Shown one piece after another: positions 8,491 to 17,399 of a stretch of DNA of 64,000 nt. A model generated the notes under the pieces. The model saw only the letters and a program-made list of their open reading frames with translations. It did no database searches and had not been told where the DNA came from. The stretch covers positions 19,667-83,666 of the forward strand of contig DAGU01000023.1 in NCBI GenBank assembly GCA_002498285.1, in the 5' to 3' direction. Both the position numbers and the translations under genes were made by a program. This stretch comes from Methanomassiliicoccus sp. UBA386. Its GTDB lineage: Archaea > Thermoplasmatota > Thermoplasmata > Methanomassiliicoccales > Methanomassiliicoccaceae. Every line of letters begins with the position of its first letter. The first letter of the stretch is position 1.

Positions 8491-10218
8491 TCAGGTCCGC
8501 CTGCGGCGCGAGCGGCCCTTTAGGATGCCCAGCGTGGCCCGGGGTACGGAGCGGAGGATGGACGGGGTGTCCCATACCAGGTCCCTCTTCTGACAGATGG
8601 TCGATTCCATCAGCCCCTCTCCCCGGTGCTTGAGCTGGGCCATCTGCTCGCCCCTCTCTTTCTCGGGCAGCTTCATGGCCGCCTCGACCTCCACCAGCAG
8701 GCGCCGGGCCTCCCGGGAGCGCTGCGACCTGATGTGGTGCTCCTCGTCGGTCATCAGGCCCACGTCCCTGCGGACATCGCTTAGGCGGTCGGCCGCGTCG
8801 TACGAGGTCTCGGCGATCACTTCCCGCGTCATCCACTTCGTCTCGTAGGACAGCACGTCCTTCCAGTTGGGTGACGGCAAGCGCGCCCGGTGCTCCTCGA
8901 GAGTGCGAGCGAACAGACGGTAGCCGAACTTCTCGGGGTTCTCGAAAGCGATGCTGCCCGGGTCGAGGAACGGCGCCAGCGGCGACGTGTACACTGCCAG
9001 GCGTGGATCGTTGCGGTTCTGCTGGTACAAGCGCCGGGTGTAGTCGGCCGAGCTAAGGGCCGACTCCCGGGTCTGCTCCGGCAGGCCGATCATGAAGAAC
9101 ATGTCGAAGCGCTGGCATCCGTTGCCGAGGGCGGCAGAGATGCTCTTCTCCAGGCTGGCGTTGTCGAACCTCCTTCCCAGCGCGTAGCGCACCTTCTCGT
9201 CGTGCGAGTCGGGCGAGAACTGGATGCTGTAACGGGAGAACGTCCGGTCGGCCTCCTGGAAGAAGGACTCGGGGGCTGGGGTGAAGAGTTCCAGCACCAC
9301 GTGGCTGTCCAGGTCCAGGCGGCGGCATTCGGCGAAGAACCGCTCTGCGTAGTCGCCCCCGTACTGGCGGACGTCGCCGACCACGAACACCGGGGCGTTG
9401 ATGTAGCTCTCCACGTTGGCGATGTCCTGGGCCGCCTTCTCGGGAGAGCGAAACGCTGGTTTGCTGCGGCCTAGCACACGGCGCATGGCTCCGCAGCTTC
9501 CGCCGCATACCGCGCAGGCCAGCGAGCAGCCGCGGACCGTGAACACCGAGGTGATGGGGTACCGGTCCCAGTCCTTGAAGGGCTTGGCCCCCTCAAGGTC
9601 GCGGTGCTTGATGACCGACCGCACGATCCAGCCATAGTCGATGTCGAGATGGTCCATGCTGTCCGGGACGTAGCTGAGCTCGTTGACGTGGACGCCCGAG
9701 GGGTCCTTCCAGGTCAGGTTAGGAACGGATGAGAGGTCCTCTCCCTTTTCCAGCGCATCCATTAGGCGCAACAGCGGCATCTCGGTGGAATCGCCGCGGA
9801 GCACGAGGTCCACCTGCGGATATCGGACCAGCTCTTCATGATAGTATGAGGACGAGAAGCCTCCGAACAGTATCTTGGAATCGGGATGCAGGCGGCGGAG
9901 GATCTCGGCGATGGCCAGGGAGCCATGAGCATGGGGAAGCCAGTGCAGGTCCAGGCCGAACACCGCGGACCTCAGACGGCCCAGGAACCTCTCCACGTCC
10001 AGGTCCGGGTCGTTGAGCATCATGGAGGCCAGATTGATTATTCTGACGCGGTAGCCGGCCTTGGCCAACTGCACCGCCATGGTGGTGAAGCCGAAGGGGT
10101 ACATCTCGAAGACGGGCGTGGAGGGCACCAGATCGCTTACGGGCCCGTAGAACAAGGACTCCTTGCGGAAATCATAAACGCTGGGGGCATGAATCAGTAT
10201 GAGGTCTTCTTTGGCCAT
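8491..10218 (-). CDS. B12-binding / radical SAM protein (Ta0216-like)
   Basis: A 575-residue protein. The N-terminal part (about residues 1-190) resembles a cobalamin-binding fold (IHAPSVYDF, LAKAGYRVRIINLASMM, KILFGGFSSSYYHEEL). A radical SAM core follows, with the cluster motif CSLACAVC at about residue 235 (CxxxCxxC) and then CGGSC. The layout recalls the B12-binding/radical SAM family named after Thermoplasma Ta0216; substrate and reaction are unknown. GGTGAACC precedes the ATG. It converges immediately on proC, with its stop abutting base 8490. Confidence 0.75.
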   Translation of the reverse strand: MAKEDLILIHAPSVYDFRKESLFYGPVSDLVPSTPVFEMYPFGFTTMAVQLAKAGYRVRIINLASMMLNDPDLDVERFLGRLRSAVFGLDLHWLPHAHGSLAIAEILRRLHPDSKILFGGFSSSYYHEELVRYPQVDLVLRGDSTEMPLLRLMDALEKGEDLSSVPNLTWKDPSGVHVNELSYVPDSMDHLDIDYGWIVRSVIKHRDLEGAKPFKDWDRYPITSVFTVRGCSLACAVCGGSCGAMRRVLGRSKPAFRSPEKAAQDIANVESYINAPVFVVGDVRQYGGDYAERFFAECRRLDLDSHVVLELFTPAPESFFQEADRTFSRYSIQFSPDSHDEKVRYALGRRFDNASLEKSISAALGNGCQRFDMFFMIGLPEQTRESALSSADYTRRLYQQNRNDPRLAVYTSPLAPFLDPGSIAFENPEKFGYRLFARTLEEHRARLPSPNWKDVLSYETKWMTREVIAETSYDAADRLSDVRRDVGLMTDEEHHIRSQRSREARRLLVEVEAAMKLPEKERGEQMAQLKHRGEGLMESTICQKRDLVWDTPSILRSVPRATLGILKGRSRRRRT

Positions 10219-10268
10219 TGGTTCACCTTGGGGCGGCCATCCAACGGAGAAGATTCACAAAAAGCTTG

Positions 10269-11078
10269 TCATTTACCGAACCGGCGTTGACGCAGTTGAT
10301 ATGAGCGTATAGCGCGCAGGAAGTCGATCTTCCTGAAACCCGGCCAGTACACATCGGTGAAGTACAACTCGGAGTACGCCAGCTGCCACAGCAGGAAGTT
10401 GGAGATGCGCTCCTCGCCCGACGTTCGCAGAATGAGGTCGGGATCGGGCAGATCGGCAGTGTACAGGAAGTTGGAGAAGGTCCTCTCATCTATATCGCTC
10501 ACCTCCAGGTTGCCGTCCTTAACATGCTGGGCGATCTGCTTTATGGCATGTATGATCTCCTGACGGGAGCCATAGGCGGTGGCGAGGTTGTAATAGAAGT
10601 TGCTGTACCCGGCGGTGGCGCCCTCGGCGACCTCGATGGCCTTTAGGACGCTATCGGGCAGAAGGTCGCGCTGCCCCAGCACCCTCACCCGGATGCCGTT
10701 GCGGTGCACCCTCTCGTCCTTTGCCAGGCGGTAGAAGTTCTCCTCGAACATCTGCATCAGGGAGCTGACCTCGTCGACGTCGCGGTTGAAGTTCTCGGTG
10801 CTGAACGCATATACTGTCAGCACCTTCACCCCCAGCTCCATGCACCAGTCCAGGACTTCCTCCAGTTTGTCCTTGCCCTTTATGTGTCCTTCCGTGGGGG
10901 TGAGACCGAATTCCTTGGCGAAGCGACGGTTACCGTCCATGATGACCGCGACGTGGTGCGGCACCTCGTTTTCCTTGACCTCTTTAAGAAGGCGCTTCTC
11001 GTAGGTCTGATAGGCCGTGTTGGCTATCACCCGTGAGATCTCGCTCTTGATGGCGGTGGCTTCCTTGAGAGGCTCCAT
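10269..11078 (-). CDS. uppS: cis-prenyltransferase (undecaprenyl diphosphate synthase family)
   Basis: Condenses isopentenyl diphosphate onto an allylic diphosphate to make the long-chain polyprenyl carrier lipid used for archaeal glycosylation. Family motifs are all visible: HVAVIMDGNRRFAKEFG (catalytic Asp), YAFSTENFNR, and the C-terminal DLILRTSGEERISNFLLWQ with AYSELYF. The start at 11078 (MEPLKEATAIK) has a strong GGGAGGG four to five bases upstream. A longer frame would overlap the upstream gene's end. Length of 269 residues is normal. Confidence 0.93.
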   Translation of the reverse strand: MEPLKEATAIKSEISRVIANTAYQTYEKRLLKEVKENEVPHHVAVIMDGNRRFAKEFGLTPTEGHIKGKDKLEEVLDWCMELGVKVLTVYAFSTENFNRDVDEVSSLMQMFEENFYRLAKDERVHRNGIRVRVLGQRDLLPDSVLKAIEVAEGATAGYSNFYYNLATAYGSRQEIIHAIKQIAQHVKDGNLEVSDIDERTFSNFLYTADLPDPDLILRTSGEERISNFLLWQLAYSELYFTDVYWPGFRKIDFLRAIRSYQLRQRRFGK

Positions 11079-11089
11079 GTCCCTCCCGT

Positions 11090-12043
11090 CTAGGGGTCGA
11101 GATCGCCGGGCAGCGCGGCGGCGGCCAGGCCCATGTCGAAGCATCCGATGCCGGCGACCGCTCCGATGGTGCCCCTCTTGCCCGTGACCTCTATCAGGCG
11201 GATGCCGCTGGCCTCGGCGACCTTCACGGCGTCCTCCACCTTCATGATCTCCTCCTTGGCCCTGAGGCCGTATGCTCGGGCCACTTCCGGTACGATCAGT
11301 CCCTGATACATTGCAATCGTGGTGTTCTCCGACACCGTGTTCTCCCGGACGAAGTTGATGACATAATCGGTCAGGGCGTCCAGGTCCCTGGGCTCCACGG
11401 CGAACGATACTCCGACCGCCACGCAGTTGGTGGTCTTCTCCGGCACCTCTGGATTGAGCTGCACGATCTTGTGCTCTAGGTAGTGCCCGAGCGGAGCAGA
11501 GTTGGCCAGCTTGAGCATGAGGACCCAGGAGGCGCCCTTCTCCTTGGTATCAGTGTCATCGACCGCATATATGACCCTGACCATCTTGGGGGTCACGACC
11601 GACACCTCTATGCGGTGCGCGCCTCCCACCTTGGCGTCGTCCGGATACACGGCCTCTATGGTTCCAGGGCCCTGGGGCATGCACGCTCCGATGCCCACGC
11701 TGGCGCCGGCCAGGCCGACCCAGGTGGTGCGGACGAGATCACCCTCCACCTTCAATGACCTTAGACCCTGGCCGCCCACGTTCTTGGAGGCGGGCCCGAA
11801 CCTGACCTCCCGCTCGCCTATGATGGTGTCCATGATCAGGGTTGTGCCCTCCACCCTGACATCGGTTATGGCCCCGCCGGCGCGGCGACGGTTGGCGGCA
11901 TCCCATTCCACCGGCCCCTTGGCGGAACACTCCTCGATGATCATGGCCTTGCCGTTCTCCTCGTCCACCAGCGTGTACACGCCCCGGCAGAACATTCTGC
12001 CATATTTCCGGGTTATCTCGTCCGGACTGAGTATCTGGCTCAT
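11090..12043 (-). CDS. TiaS-related protein, candidate methanogenesis marker protein 11
   Basis: A 317-residue protein. The central motif VIYAVDDTDTKEKGASW and the C-terminal GKRGTIGAVAGIGCFDMGL resemble the DDTD and glycine-rich motifs of tRNA(Ile2) agmatinylcytidine synthetase (TiaS). The zinc ribbon and OB parts of TiaS are missing. The combination resembles the family called methanogenesis marker protein 11, whose function is unknown; I recognise this from memory of motifs only. It ends with TAG 12 bp before the uppS start, suggesting cotranscription with uppS. A truncated TiaS paralogue is the alternative. Confidence 0.55.
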   Translation of the reverse strand: MSQILSPDEITRKYGRMFCRGVYTLVDEENGKAMIIEECSAKGPVEWDAANRRRAGGAITDVRVEGTTLIMDTIIGEREVRFGPASKNVGGQGLRSLKVEGDLVRTTWVGLAGASVGIGACMPQGPGTIEAVYPDDAKVGGAHRIEVSVVTPKMVRVIYAVDDTDTKEKGASWVLMLKLANSAPLGHYLEHKIVQLNPEVPEKTTNCVAVGVSFAVEPRDLDALTDYVINFVRENTVSENTTIAMYQGLIVPEVARAYGLRAKEEIMKVEDAVKVAEASGIRLIEVTGKRGTIGAVAGIGCFDMGLAAAALPGDLDP

Positions 12044-12145
12044 CTAGTCATCTCCAAAATGGGCGGACTTCAATAAGGAAGCCCGTAGATATGACTTTCC
12101 TTCCATCCATATCCGCCGCCACATCTGGCCAGCTTCCCGTGGCGC

Positions 12146-13084
12146 CTAGTGGGCCTGGCGGGAAATTACGTCGATGCGAAGGTCCAGGGGCCTCTGCTCC
12201 CACCGCCGCTCCGCAAGCTCCGGTCCGGGCACCCGGGCATCGATCGAGACCGGGGCAGCAGTACGGGACGGCAGGTCGCTGAGGTCAAGCAGCCGGCTCT
12301 CCCCTCCCCAGGGGCGATATATCATGAACCGGCCTTTCACCCCCAGGACCTCACCGGCATGATGGCCAGCGGTCCCGGCCGCCGTGGGAGGGGTGCGCGG
12401 ATACGAGCGGACAGGATATCCGTCGAGGTGGAGCACCTCTTCTCCCATAATCCGCCGCCATGATGCGATGCGGCGGCGATGGTTTGTCAGAACGTTCTCG
12501 CTCACGTCCCTGGATGGGGGATGGGTCCACTGCGCGGCGATCCTCGTGACCCTGAGCTCCTGAGGGAGCCGAAAGCGCGCCGAGACCTCCTTCTCCAGGC
12601 GCCTGGCCTCCTGGCGGTCCTGGCACATCAGCACCGGTACGATGGCGTCCGCCCCCTGCTCGATGCCCCGCCGACGCAGCCGTGCGGCCGATGTCATTCC
12701 CACCTTGACCAGGGTGCCGTAGGCGGCTAGGTACACCACGTGGCGTCGGCCGCAGAAATCACGGTGCTCGCATGATCCCCCGGCGCACTGCGGCTCGAAA
12801 ACGCACCTCTGCGCCTCGGCCCAGTCCCCCATGCATGTGCGGCACTGGACGAAGCGGCCGACCGTTCGCCGGGTCGGGCATGGGCGGTAGTCATCTTCGA
12901 AGCTGCCGATGCAACGGCGCTCCTCCGAGACGCTCATGTCCAGCCGATCGAGCGGTATGGCGACCACCACACCGGCGTCGGCATCATACGCCTTCAGCCG
13001 TGGAACGAACCCGTCCCAGTAAAAGTCCAGTACATGGAGCGACGGGCGCTCGGCCCGTCCCTCGGTCGGAGCGTGCACGCTCAT
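12146..13084 (-). CDS. DUF2797-like zinc-binding protein
   Basis: A 312-residue protein of unknown function. The N-terminal half contains cysteine pairs (RRCIGSFEDDYRPCP, FVQCRTCMGDWAEAQRCVF, CAGGSCEHRDFCGRRH), likely one or two zinc sites. The segment HVVYLAAYGTLVKVGMTSAA is the DUF2797 hallmark and resembles a GIY-YIG nuclease core strand. The arginine/glutamate-rich helix (EARRLEKEVSARF) follows. Nuclease activity is only a structural guess. Separated by about 100 bp from the TiaS-like gene. Confidence 0.65.
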   Translation of the reverse strand: MSVHAPTEGRAERPSLHVLDFYWDGFVPRLKAYDADAGVVVAIPLDRLDMSVSEERRCIGSFEDDYRPCPTRRTVGRFVQCRTCMGDWAEAQRCVFEPQCAGGSCEHRDFCGRRHVVYLAAYGTLVKVGMTSAARLRRRGIEQGADAIVPVLMCQDRQEARRLEKEVSARFRLPQELRVTRIAAQWTHPPSRDVSENVLTNHRRRIASWRRIMGEEVLHLDGYPVRSYPRTPPTAAGTAGHHAGEVLGVKGRFMIYRPWGGESRLLDLSDLPSRTAAPVSIDARVPGPELAERRWEQRPLDLRIDVISRQAH

Positions 13085-13121
13085 GCTACGATAGCAGACT
13101 ATTTAGCTTATCGCGGGGGCC

Positions 13122-13790
13122 TCACTCGCCGTCCGACCCCTCGTCCATGGCCTCTTGCTCCTCCGCCCTGCTGAGGAACTCGGCGGGGACCTCGGCGATA
13201 AGGTACACCGTCCGGGCGGCCCTCTGGATCTCCAGCCCGCTCCCTATGGCCCCCCTGGCATCGATCTCCAGAATGACCGGGGTGTCGGTCCTGACCCGCC
13301 CCGCGTTGAAGGCGTCGGAATATGTTTTGGATAGATGGACCAGCTTGCGGTCCGACGGTTTGAGCCCGGTTTCCAGGATGATGTCCGCCTCCTCCTCGGT
13401 GGTCGGATAGTAAAGGTGGTCGGGGATGTTGTCGGTCGGAAGGCGCAGGTCCAATTCGATCGTGTGACCGTACGTCGCCCTGATGAGGTCGGTGCTGCTC
13501 TGATACCGTCCCTTGGGGTCGGTCTCGATCAGCGCGATGATGTGGTGCGGCCTCAGCCAATGATACCGCGGGTTGTACTTCTTTATCGCAAAGATGAACT
13601 CCCTCATGGGAACAAAGCCCTGCTCGTCCATGTGCAGATCGAACTTCTCTGGGAAATGACGAAGCGTTCCTGCCATGGTCCGGCCTATCCTCTCCAGCTC
13701 CTGGTCGCTCATCAGGAACTTGCCGGGCTCACCACACACCGGGCAGACGTCCCCTCTGAAATATCCATGGGCGGTACACTCGCGTAGCAT
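13122..13790 (-). CDS. kptA: RNA 2'-phosphotransferase
   Basis: KptA/Tpt1 family: transfers an internal 2'-phosphate from RNA to NAD+, giving ADP-ribose 1'',2''-cyclic phosphate. The 222-residue product starts with a short zinc ribbon (CTAHGYFRGDVCPVC), common in archaeal members. The core shows ETDPKGRYQ, ATYGHTI, DHLYYPTTEEEADIILETGL and LVHLSKTYSDAF, which supply the RNA/NAD-binding Arg-His-Arg-Arg set in the family. A TATA-like TTTAAG lies about 30 bp upstream. Confidence 0.88.
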   Translation of the reverse strand: MLRECTAHGYFRGDVCPVCGEPGKFLMSDQELERIGRTMAGTLRHFPEKFDLHMDEQGFVPMREFIFAIKKYNPRYHWLRPHHIIALIETDPKGRYQSSTDLIRATYGHTIELDLRLPTDNIPDHLYYPTTEEEADIILETGLKPSDRKLVHLSKTYSDAFNAGRVRTDTPVILEIDARGAIGSGLEIQRAARTVYLIAEVPAEFLSRAEEQEAMDEGSDGE

Positions 13791-14001
13791 TCAGCGGGGA
13801 TTATGGGATGATGTGCTTAAATGTTTTCATGCTCAGCGACCGCACCGGCCCGTGGAATGCCTGAGGACATAGTGCCGGGCGTTCGAGGGCGTTCGGCCGC
13901 GACAAGGGAGCGCGTCCGGGCACGATCCCACGGAGAGGCGCGCATCCGGCCCCGCATGGTGTGTCGAGGAGCGCCTCGTCCCGGCCGTCCTCCCGGCGCC
14001 G

Positions 14002-14886
14002 TCACTCCTCAAGGGTCCGGGAGGCCGACAGGACGGTGTTCTTCATCAACATGACAATTGTCATCGGCCCCACTCCTCCAGGAACGGGGGTTATGGCCGA
14101 CGCTTTCTCCTTCACATTTTCGAAGTCCACATCCCCCGCCCAGCGGTAGCCCTTCTTGGCCGATGGGTCCTCGATACGGTTCGAACCGACGTCTATGACC
14201 ACCGCCCCCTCCTTCACCATGTCGGCCTTGATGAACTCCGGGGAGCCCATCGCGGCCACGAGTATGTCCCCCGCCCTGGTGATCGATGCAAGGTCCTTGG
14301 TGCGCGAGTGAGCTATGGTGACGGTGGCATTGGCCCCCTTCTTCTTCTGCACCAGGATGGCCGCCACCGGCTTTCCAACGATGTTGCTTCGTCCAACGAC
14401 CACCACATGCTTGCCCTCGGGATCGTTTCCAGAGCGCATCAGCATCTCCTGTATGCCATGGGGAGTGCAGGGCAGGAAGCCTGGCTCGCCGATGAGCATC
14501 TTTCCCACGTTGACCGGATGGAACCCGTCCACGTCCTTGTCCGGTTCGATGCGCAGGATGACCTTGTTCTCGTCGATGTGCTTCGGCAGAGGCAGCTGGA
14601 CCAGGATGCCGTGGATCCTCGGGTCGGCGTTAAGGGAATCGATGAGGGCGAGCAACTCCTCCTCCGACGTGTCGGCCGGCTTTACGATGGTCTGCGAGAA
14701 CAACCCCAGGTCCTCGCAGGCCTTTCCCTTCATCCGCACGTATGACTGGGAGGCAGGGTCCTCTCCCACCAGCACAACTGCCAGGCCAGGCGTTATCCCC
14801 TTCTCCTTAAGCGCGGCGATGTCGGTCCTGAGCTCCGCCCTGATCTGTTCGGCTATCTCGCTTCCCTTGATTATGTTGGCAGACAT
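14002..14886 (-). CDS. folD: Methylene-H4F dehydrogenase / methenyl-H4F cyclohydrolase
   Basis: Bifunctional FolD interconverts methylene-, methenyl- and 10-formyl-tetrahydrofolate using NAD(P). The 294-residue product has the catalytic lysine motif [15 protein letters not shown], the [15 protein letters not shown] segment, the nucleotide-site motif [14 protein letters not shown] and the C-terminal [22 protein letters not shown]-like ATTAATTA sits near 14921-14932. It is divergent from fhs, 205 bp away, so both enzymes of the formate-to-methylene-H4F segment share one intergenic control region. Confidence 0.95.
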   Translation of the reverse strand: MSANIIKGSEIAEQIRAELRTDIAALKEKGITPGLAVVLVGEDPASQSYVRMKGKACEDLGLFSQTIVKPADTSEEELLALIDSLNADPRIHGILVQLPLPKHIDENKVILRIEPDKDVDGFHPVNVGKMLIGEPGFLPCTPHGIQEMLMRSGNDPEGKHVVVVGRSNIVGKPVAAILVQKKKGANATVTIAHSRTKDLASITRAGDILVAAMGSPEFIKADMVKEGAVVIDVGSNRIEDPSAKKGYRWAGDVDFENVKEKASAITPVPGGVGPMTIVMLMKNTVLSASRTLEE

Positions 14887-15091
14887 TGAACGACCCGCTC
14901 ACGGTTAGCTCGTGTCCTCTAATTAATATTACGAACCACGAGTCGGAGCTGTGACAGGCAGGGCCATCGGGCCGACATGGCCGCGTGGGGGGCGGTGATG
15001 CGCCCATAATGATCGCGCATGCCTCTGAAGCGTTCATGCGCCCCTGCTCAGCGACCCTTTTTAATCGGACATCGCATACCCAGGGGGGCCG

Positions 15092-16774
15092 ATGAAAGCC
15101 GACATTGACATCGCCCAGGACGCGTCAGCACAGCCCATTGAAAAGATCGCCGCCTCGCTTGGCCTGGGGAGGGAGGACGTGAACCTCTACGGCCGCTACA
15201 TGGCCAAGGTCCCCCTCGACGTGCTTCGCCGCTACGACGGCCGTCCGGACGGCAAGCTTGTACTGGTGACGGCCATCACCGCCACCAAGGCAGGGGAGGG
15301 AAAGACTGTCACCTCCATCGGACTGATGCAGGCGCTGGGCAAGCTTGGCGTAAATGTCATGGGGGCGCTGAGGGAGCCGTCCATGGGGCCGGTGTTCGGC
15401 ATCAAGGGAGGGGCCACTGGCGGCGGGATGTCCCAGGTATATCCCATGTGGGACATCGATCTGCACTTCACCGGTGACATACACGCGGTGTCGGCGGCAC
15501 ACAATCTCCTGTCGGCGATGTTGGAGAACCACATCGCCAAGGGGAACGAGCTGAGGATCGATGCCACCAGGGTGGTGTGGCGCAAGGCCATCGACACCAA
15601 CTGCCGGGAGCTGCGCAACATCGTGGTGGGGCTGGGAGGACGTGTGGAGGGGGGAGTGCCCCACGAGAGCGGATTCATCATCTCCGCCGCCTCGGAGATC
15701 AGCGCCGTGCTCGCCCTGGCCACGTCGGTGGCCGATCTCCGCGCCCGTCTGGAGGACATTGTGGTGGCATATAACATGGATGGCGAGCCGGTGCGCGCCC
15801 GCCAGCTGAACTGCGTCGGCGCCATGGTGCTGCTGCTCAAGGACGCCATCAGCCCCAACCTCGTCCAGACGCTGGAGGGCCAACCAGTGTTCGTCCATGG
15901 CTTCCCGTTCGCCAACGTGGCGCATGGCTCCAACTCGCTCCTGGCCACCAAGTACGCGCTCAAGCTGGCCGATGTGGTAGTGACCGAGGGGGGATTCGCC
16001 ACCGATCTGGGAGCGGAGAAGTTCTTCGACATAGTGTGCCGCCAGGGAGGTTTCGCTCCCGATTGCGCGGTCATCGTGGCCACCATCAGGGCGCTGAAGA
16101 TGCATGGCGGGGCCTGCCTGGAGGACGTCCTGGAGTGCGACTCTCCAGACCTCGATGCCTTGGATAGAGGCTTCGCCAACCTGGACAAGCACATCGAGAA
16201 CGTCCGCCAGTACGGCGTCCCGGTGATCGTGGCCATAAATCACTTTCCCACCGATGCGGATGAGGAGATAGAGCATGTCCAGGCGCACTGCGCCCGCCTG
16301 GGCGTCCCCTGCGCGCTGTCCATGGTGTTCGCGGAGGGCGGCGAGGGGGGCAGAGAGCTGGCCCAGACGGTCATGGAAGTGCTGAGAACGCAGGGGAGCG
16401 AGTTCCGCTTCCTCTACGACGTCGACATCCCCATCCGTGACAAGATCAGGAAGATCGCCACCGAGATCTATGGGGCCGACGACGTCCAGTACGTGGGGAC
16501 GGCGGTCAGGGACATCAGGGCGATCGAGCTGGCGGGGGGAGAGCACCTCCCCATATGCATGGCCAAGACCCAGATGTCACTCTCCGACGACCCGCGCCTC
16601 AAGGGGGCTCCCAGGGGTTGGACGCTTACGGTCCGGGAGGTCCTGCTGTCAGCCGGCGCCCGGTTCATAGTCCCGTTGTGCGGCAACATCATGCTCATCC
16701 CCGGCCTGCCATCACGGCCTGCCGCGGAGCATATCGACTATACGGACGAGGGGCGCATCATCGGGCTTAGCTAG
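15092..16774 (+). CDS. fhs: Formate-tetrahydrofolate ligase
   Basis: ATP-dependent activation of formate to 10-formyl-H4F, the entry step of the H4F methyl branch and a C1 donor for purines. The 560-residue length is typical. The phosphate-binding loop TKAGEGKTVTSIGL and the motif LREPSMGPVFGIKGGATGGG are intact, as is GGFATDLGAEKFFDIVCR. A strong GGGGGG lies just before the ATG and a TATA-like TTTTTAAT about 30 bp upstream. It ends TAG and overlaps the convergent DUF3786 gene by 8 bp. The enzyme is mainly bacterial, so ancestral transfer is likely (inference). Confidence 0.96.
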   Translation: MKADIDIAQDASAQPIEKIAASLGLGREDVNLYGRYMAKVPLDVLRRYDGRPDGKLVLVTAITATKAGEGKTVTSIGLMQALGKLGVNVMGALREPSMGPVFGIKGGATGGGMSQVYPMWDIDLHFTGDIHAVSAAHNLLSAMLENHIAKGNELRIDATRVVWRKAIDTNCRELRNIVVGLGGRVEGGVPHESGFIISAASEISAVLALATSVADLRARLEDIVVAYNMDGEPVRARQLNCVGAMVLLLKDAISPNLVQTLEGQPVFVHGFPFANVAHGSNSLLATKYALKLADVVVTEGGFATDLGAEKFFDIVCRQGGFAPDCAVIVATIRALKMHGGACLEDVLECDSPDLDALDRGFANLDKHIENVRQYGVPVIVAINHFPTDADEEIEHVQAHCARLGVPCALSMVFAEGGEGGRELAQTVMEVLRTQGSEFRFLYDVDIPIRDKIRKIATEIYGADDVQYVGTAVRDIRAIELAGGEHLPICMAKTQMSLSDDPRLKGAPRGWTLTVREVLLSAGARFIVPLCGNIMLIPGLPSRPAAEHIDYTDEGRIIGLS

Positions 16775-17399
16775 ACGATCGGGCAGCGTCGGACAATAGG
16801 TCCAGAACAAGGGAGCCCGCCTCGGCGAGGTCCTCCACTGGAAGATGCGCGGATGCGGTCTCGTCGAACAGCAGGTTGGCCGAGCCGCCGATCTCGTCAT
16901 CGCCCGCCCACACCGCCACCGCCACCGGCACCTTGGGGAAAACCTCCAGCCGGGCCGACGCGTCGCCGATGGATAGCCCAGTCCCACCGAGGCGCTTGGC
17001 GGCCGTCAGGAGCGTTCCAGGCCGGTGATGGAAGAGAGACGCGATCCCGTCGATGGTCCGCCGCTTGAACGCTCCGTAGTATGCATGCCCCCCACGCAGC
17101 TGGCGGAACGAGACCCACTCGCCCGATGGGCGCGCCGCGCGGGCGCCGTCGAGGTAGTGCAGGACCAGGATGCTCTCAGCGACCGGGGCGTTCTTGCCGC
17201 TGAGGGTGACCGACCGGGACCGGACATCGACGACCGTCTCGCGGCCCAGGAACGGGAGCACGAGGTGATCGCCCTCCAAGCGGGCCATGGCGTTCCTCGC
17301 CGCCTCCCCCAGGTCCCTGGACAGCAGCCTGTCCCAGGCCAGTTCGAGGGCGTGCTGATAACCGTCCCCATCATATTGCCCGGCCCCCTCATTCCCCAT
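16767..17399 (-). CDS. DUF3786 protein
   Basis: About 210 residues. The sequence resembles DUF3786, a family of unknown function often encoded near Wood-Ljungdahl genes in acetogens and methanogens. Recognisable parts are the SFRQLRGGHAYYGAFKRRTI stretch, the central LEVFPKVPVAVAVWAGDDEI and the acidic FDETASAHLPVEDLAEAG. No cofactor motif is obvious. Two starts are possible: 17399 (MGNEGAGQ, G-run 8 bp upstream) and 17417 (GGAGGAG close by). Either overlaps the upstream deacetylase gene, so the two are coupled. Confidence 0.65.
   Translation of the reverse strand: MGNEGAGQYDGDGYQHALELAWDRLLSRDLGEAARNAMARLEGDHLVLPFLGRETVVDVRSRSVTLSGKNAPVAESILVLHYLDGARAARPSGEWVSFRQLRGGHAYYGAFKRRTIDGIASLFHHRPGTLLTAAKRLGGTGLSIGDASARLEVFPKVPVAVAVWAGDDEIGGSANLLFDETASAHLPVEDLAEAGSLVLDLLSDAARSSS

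Noticed and set aside
15125..16546. 473-codon minus-strand frame opposite fhs
   Set aside because: Fully antisense to a strongly conserved formate-H4F ligase; composition (His, Asp, Gly, Val rich) is that of a shadow frame.
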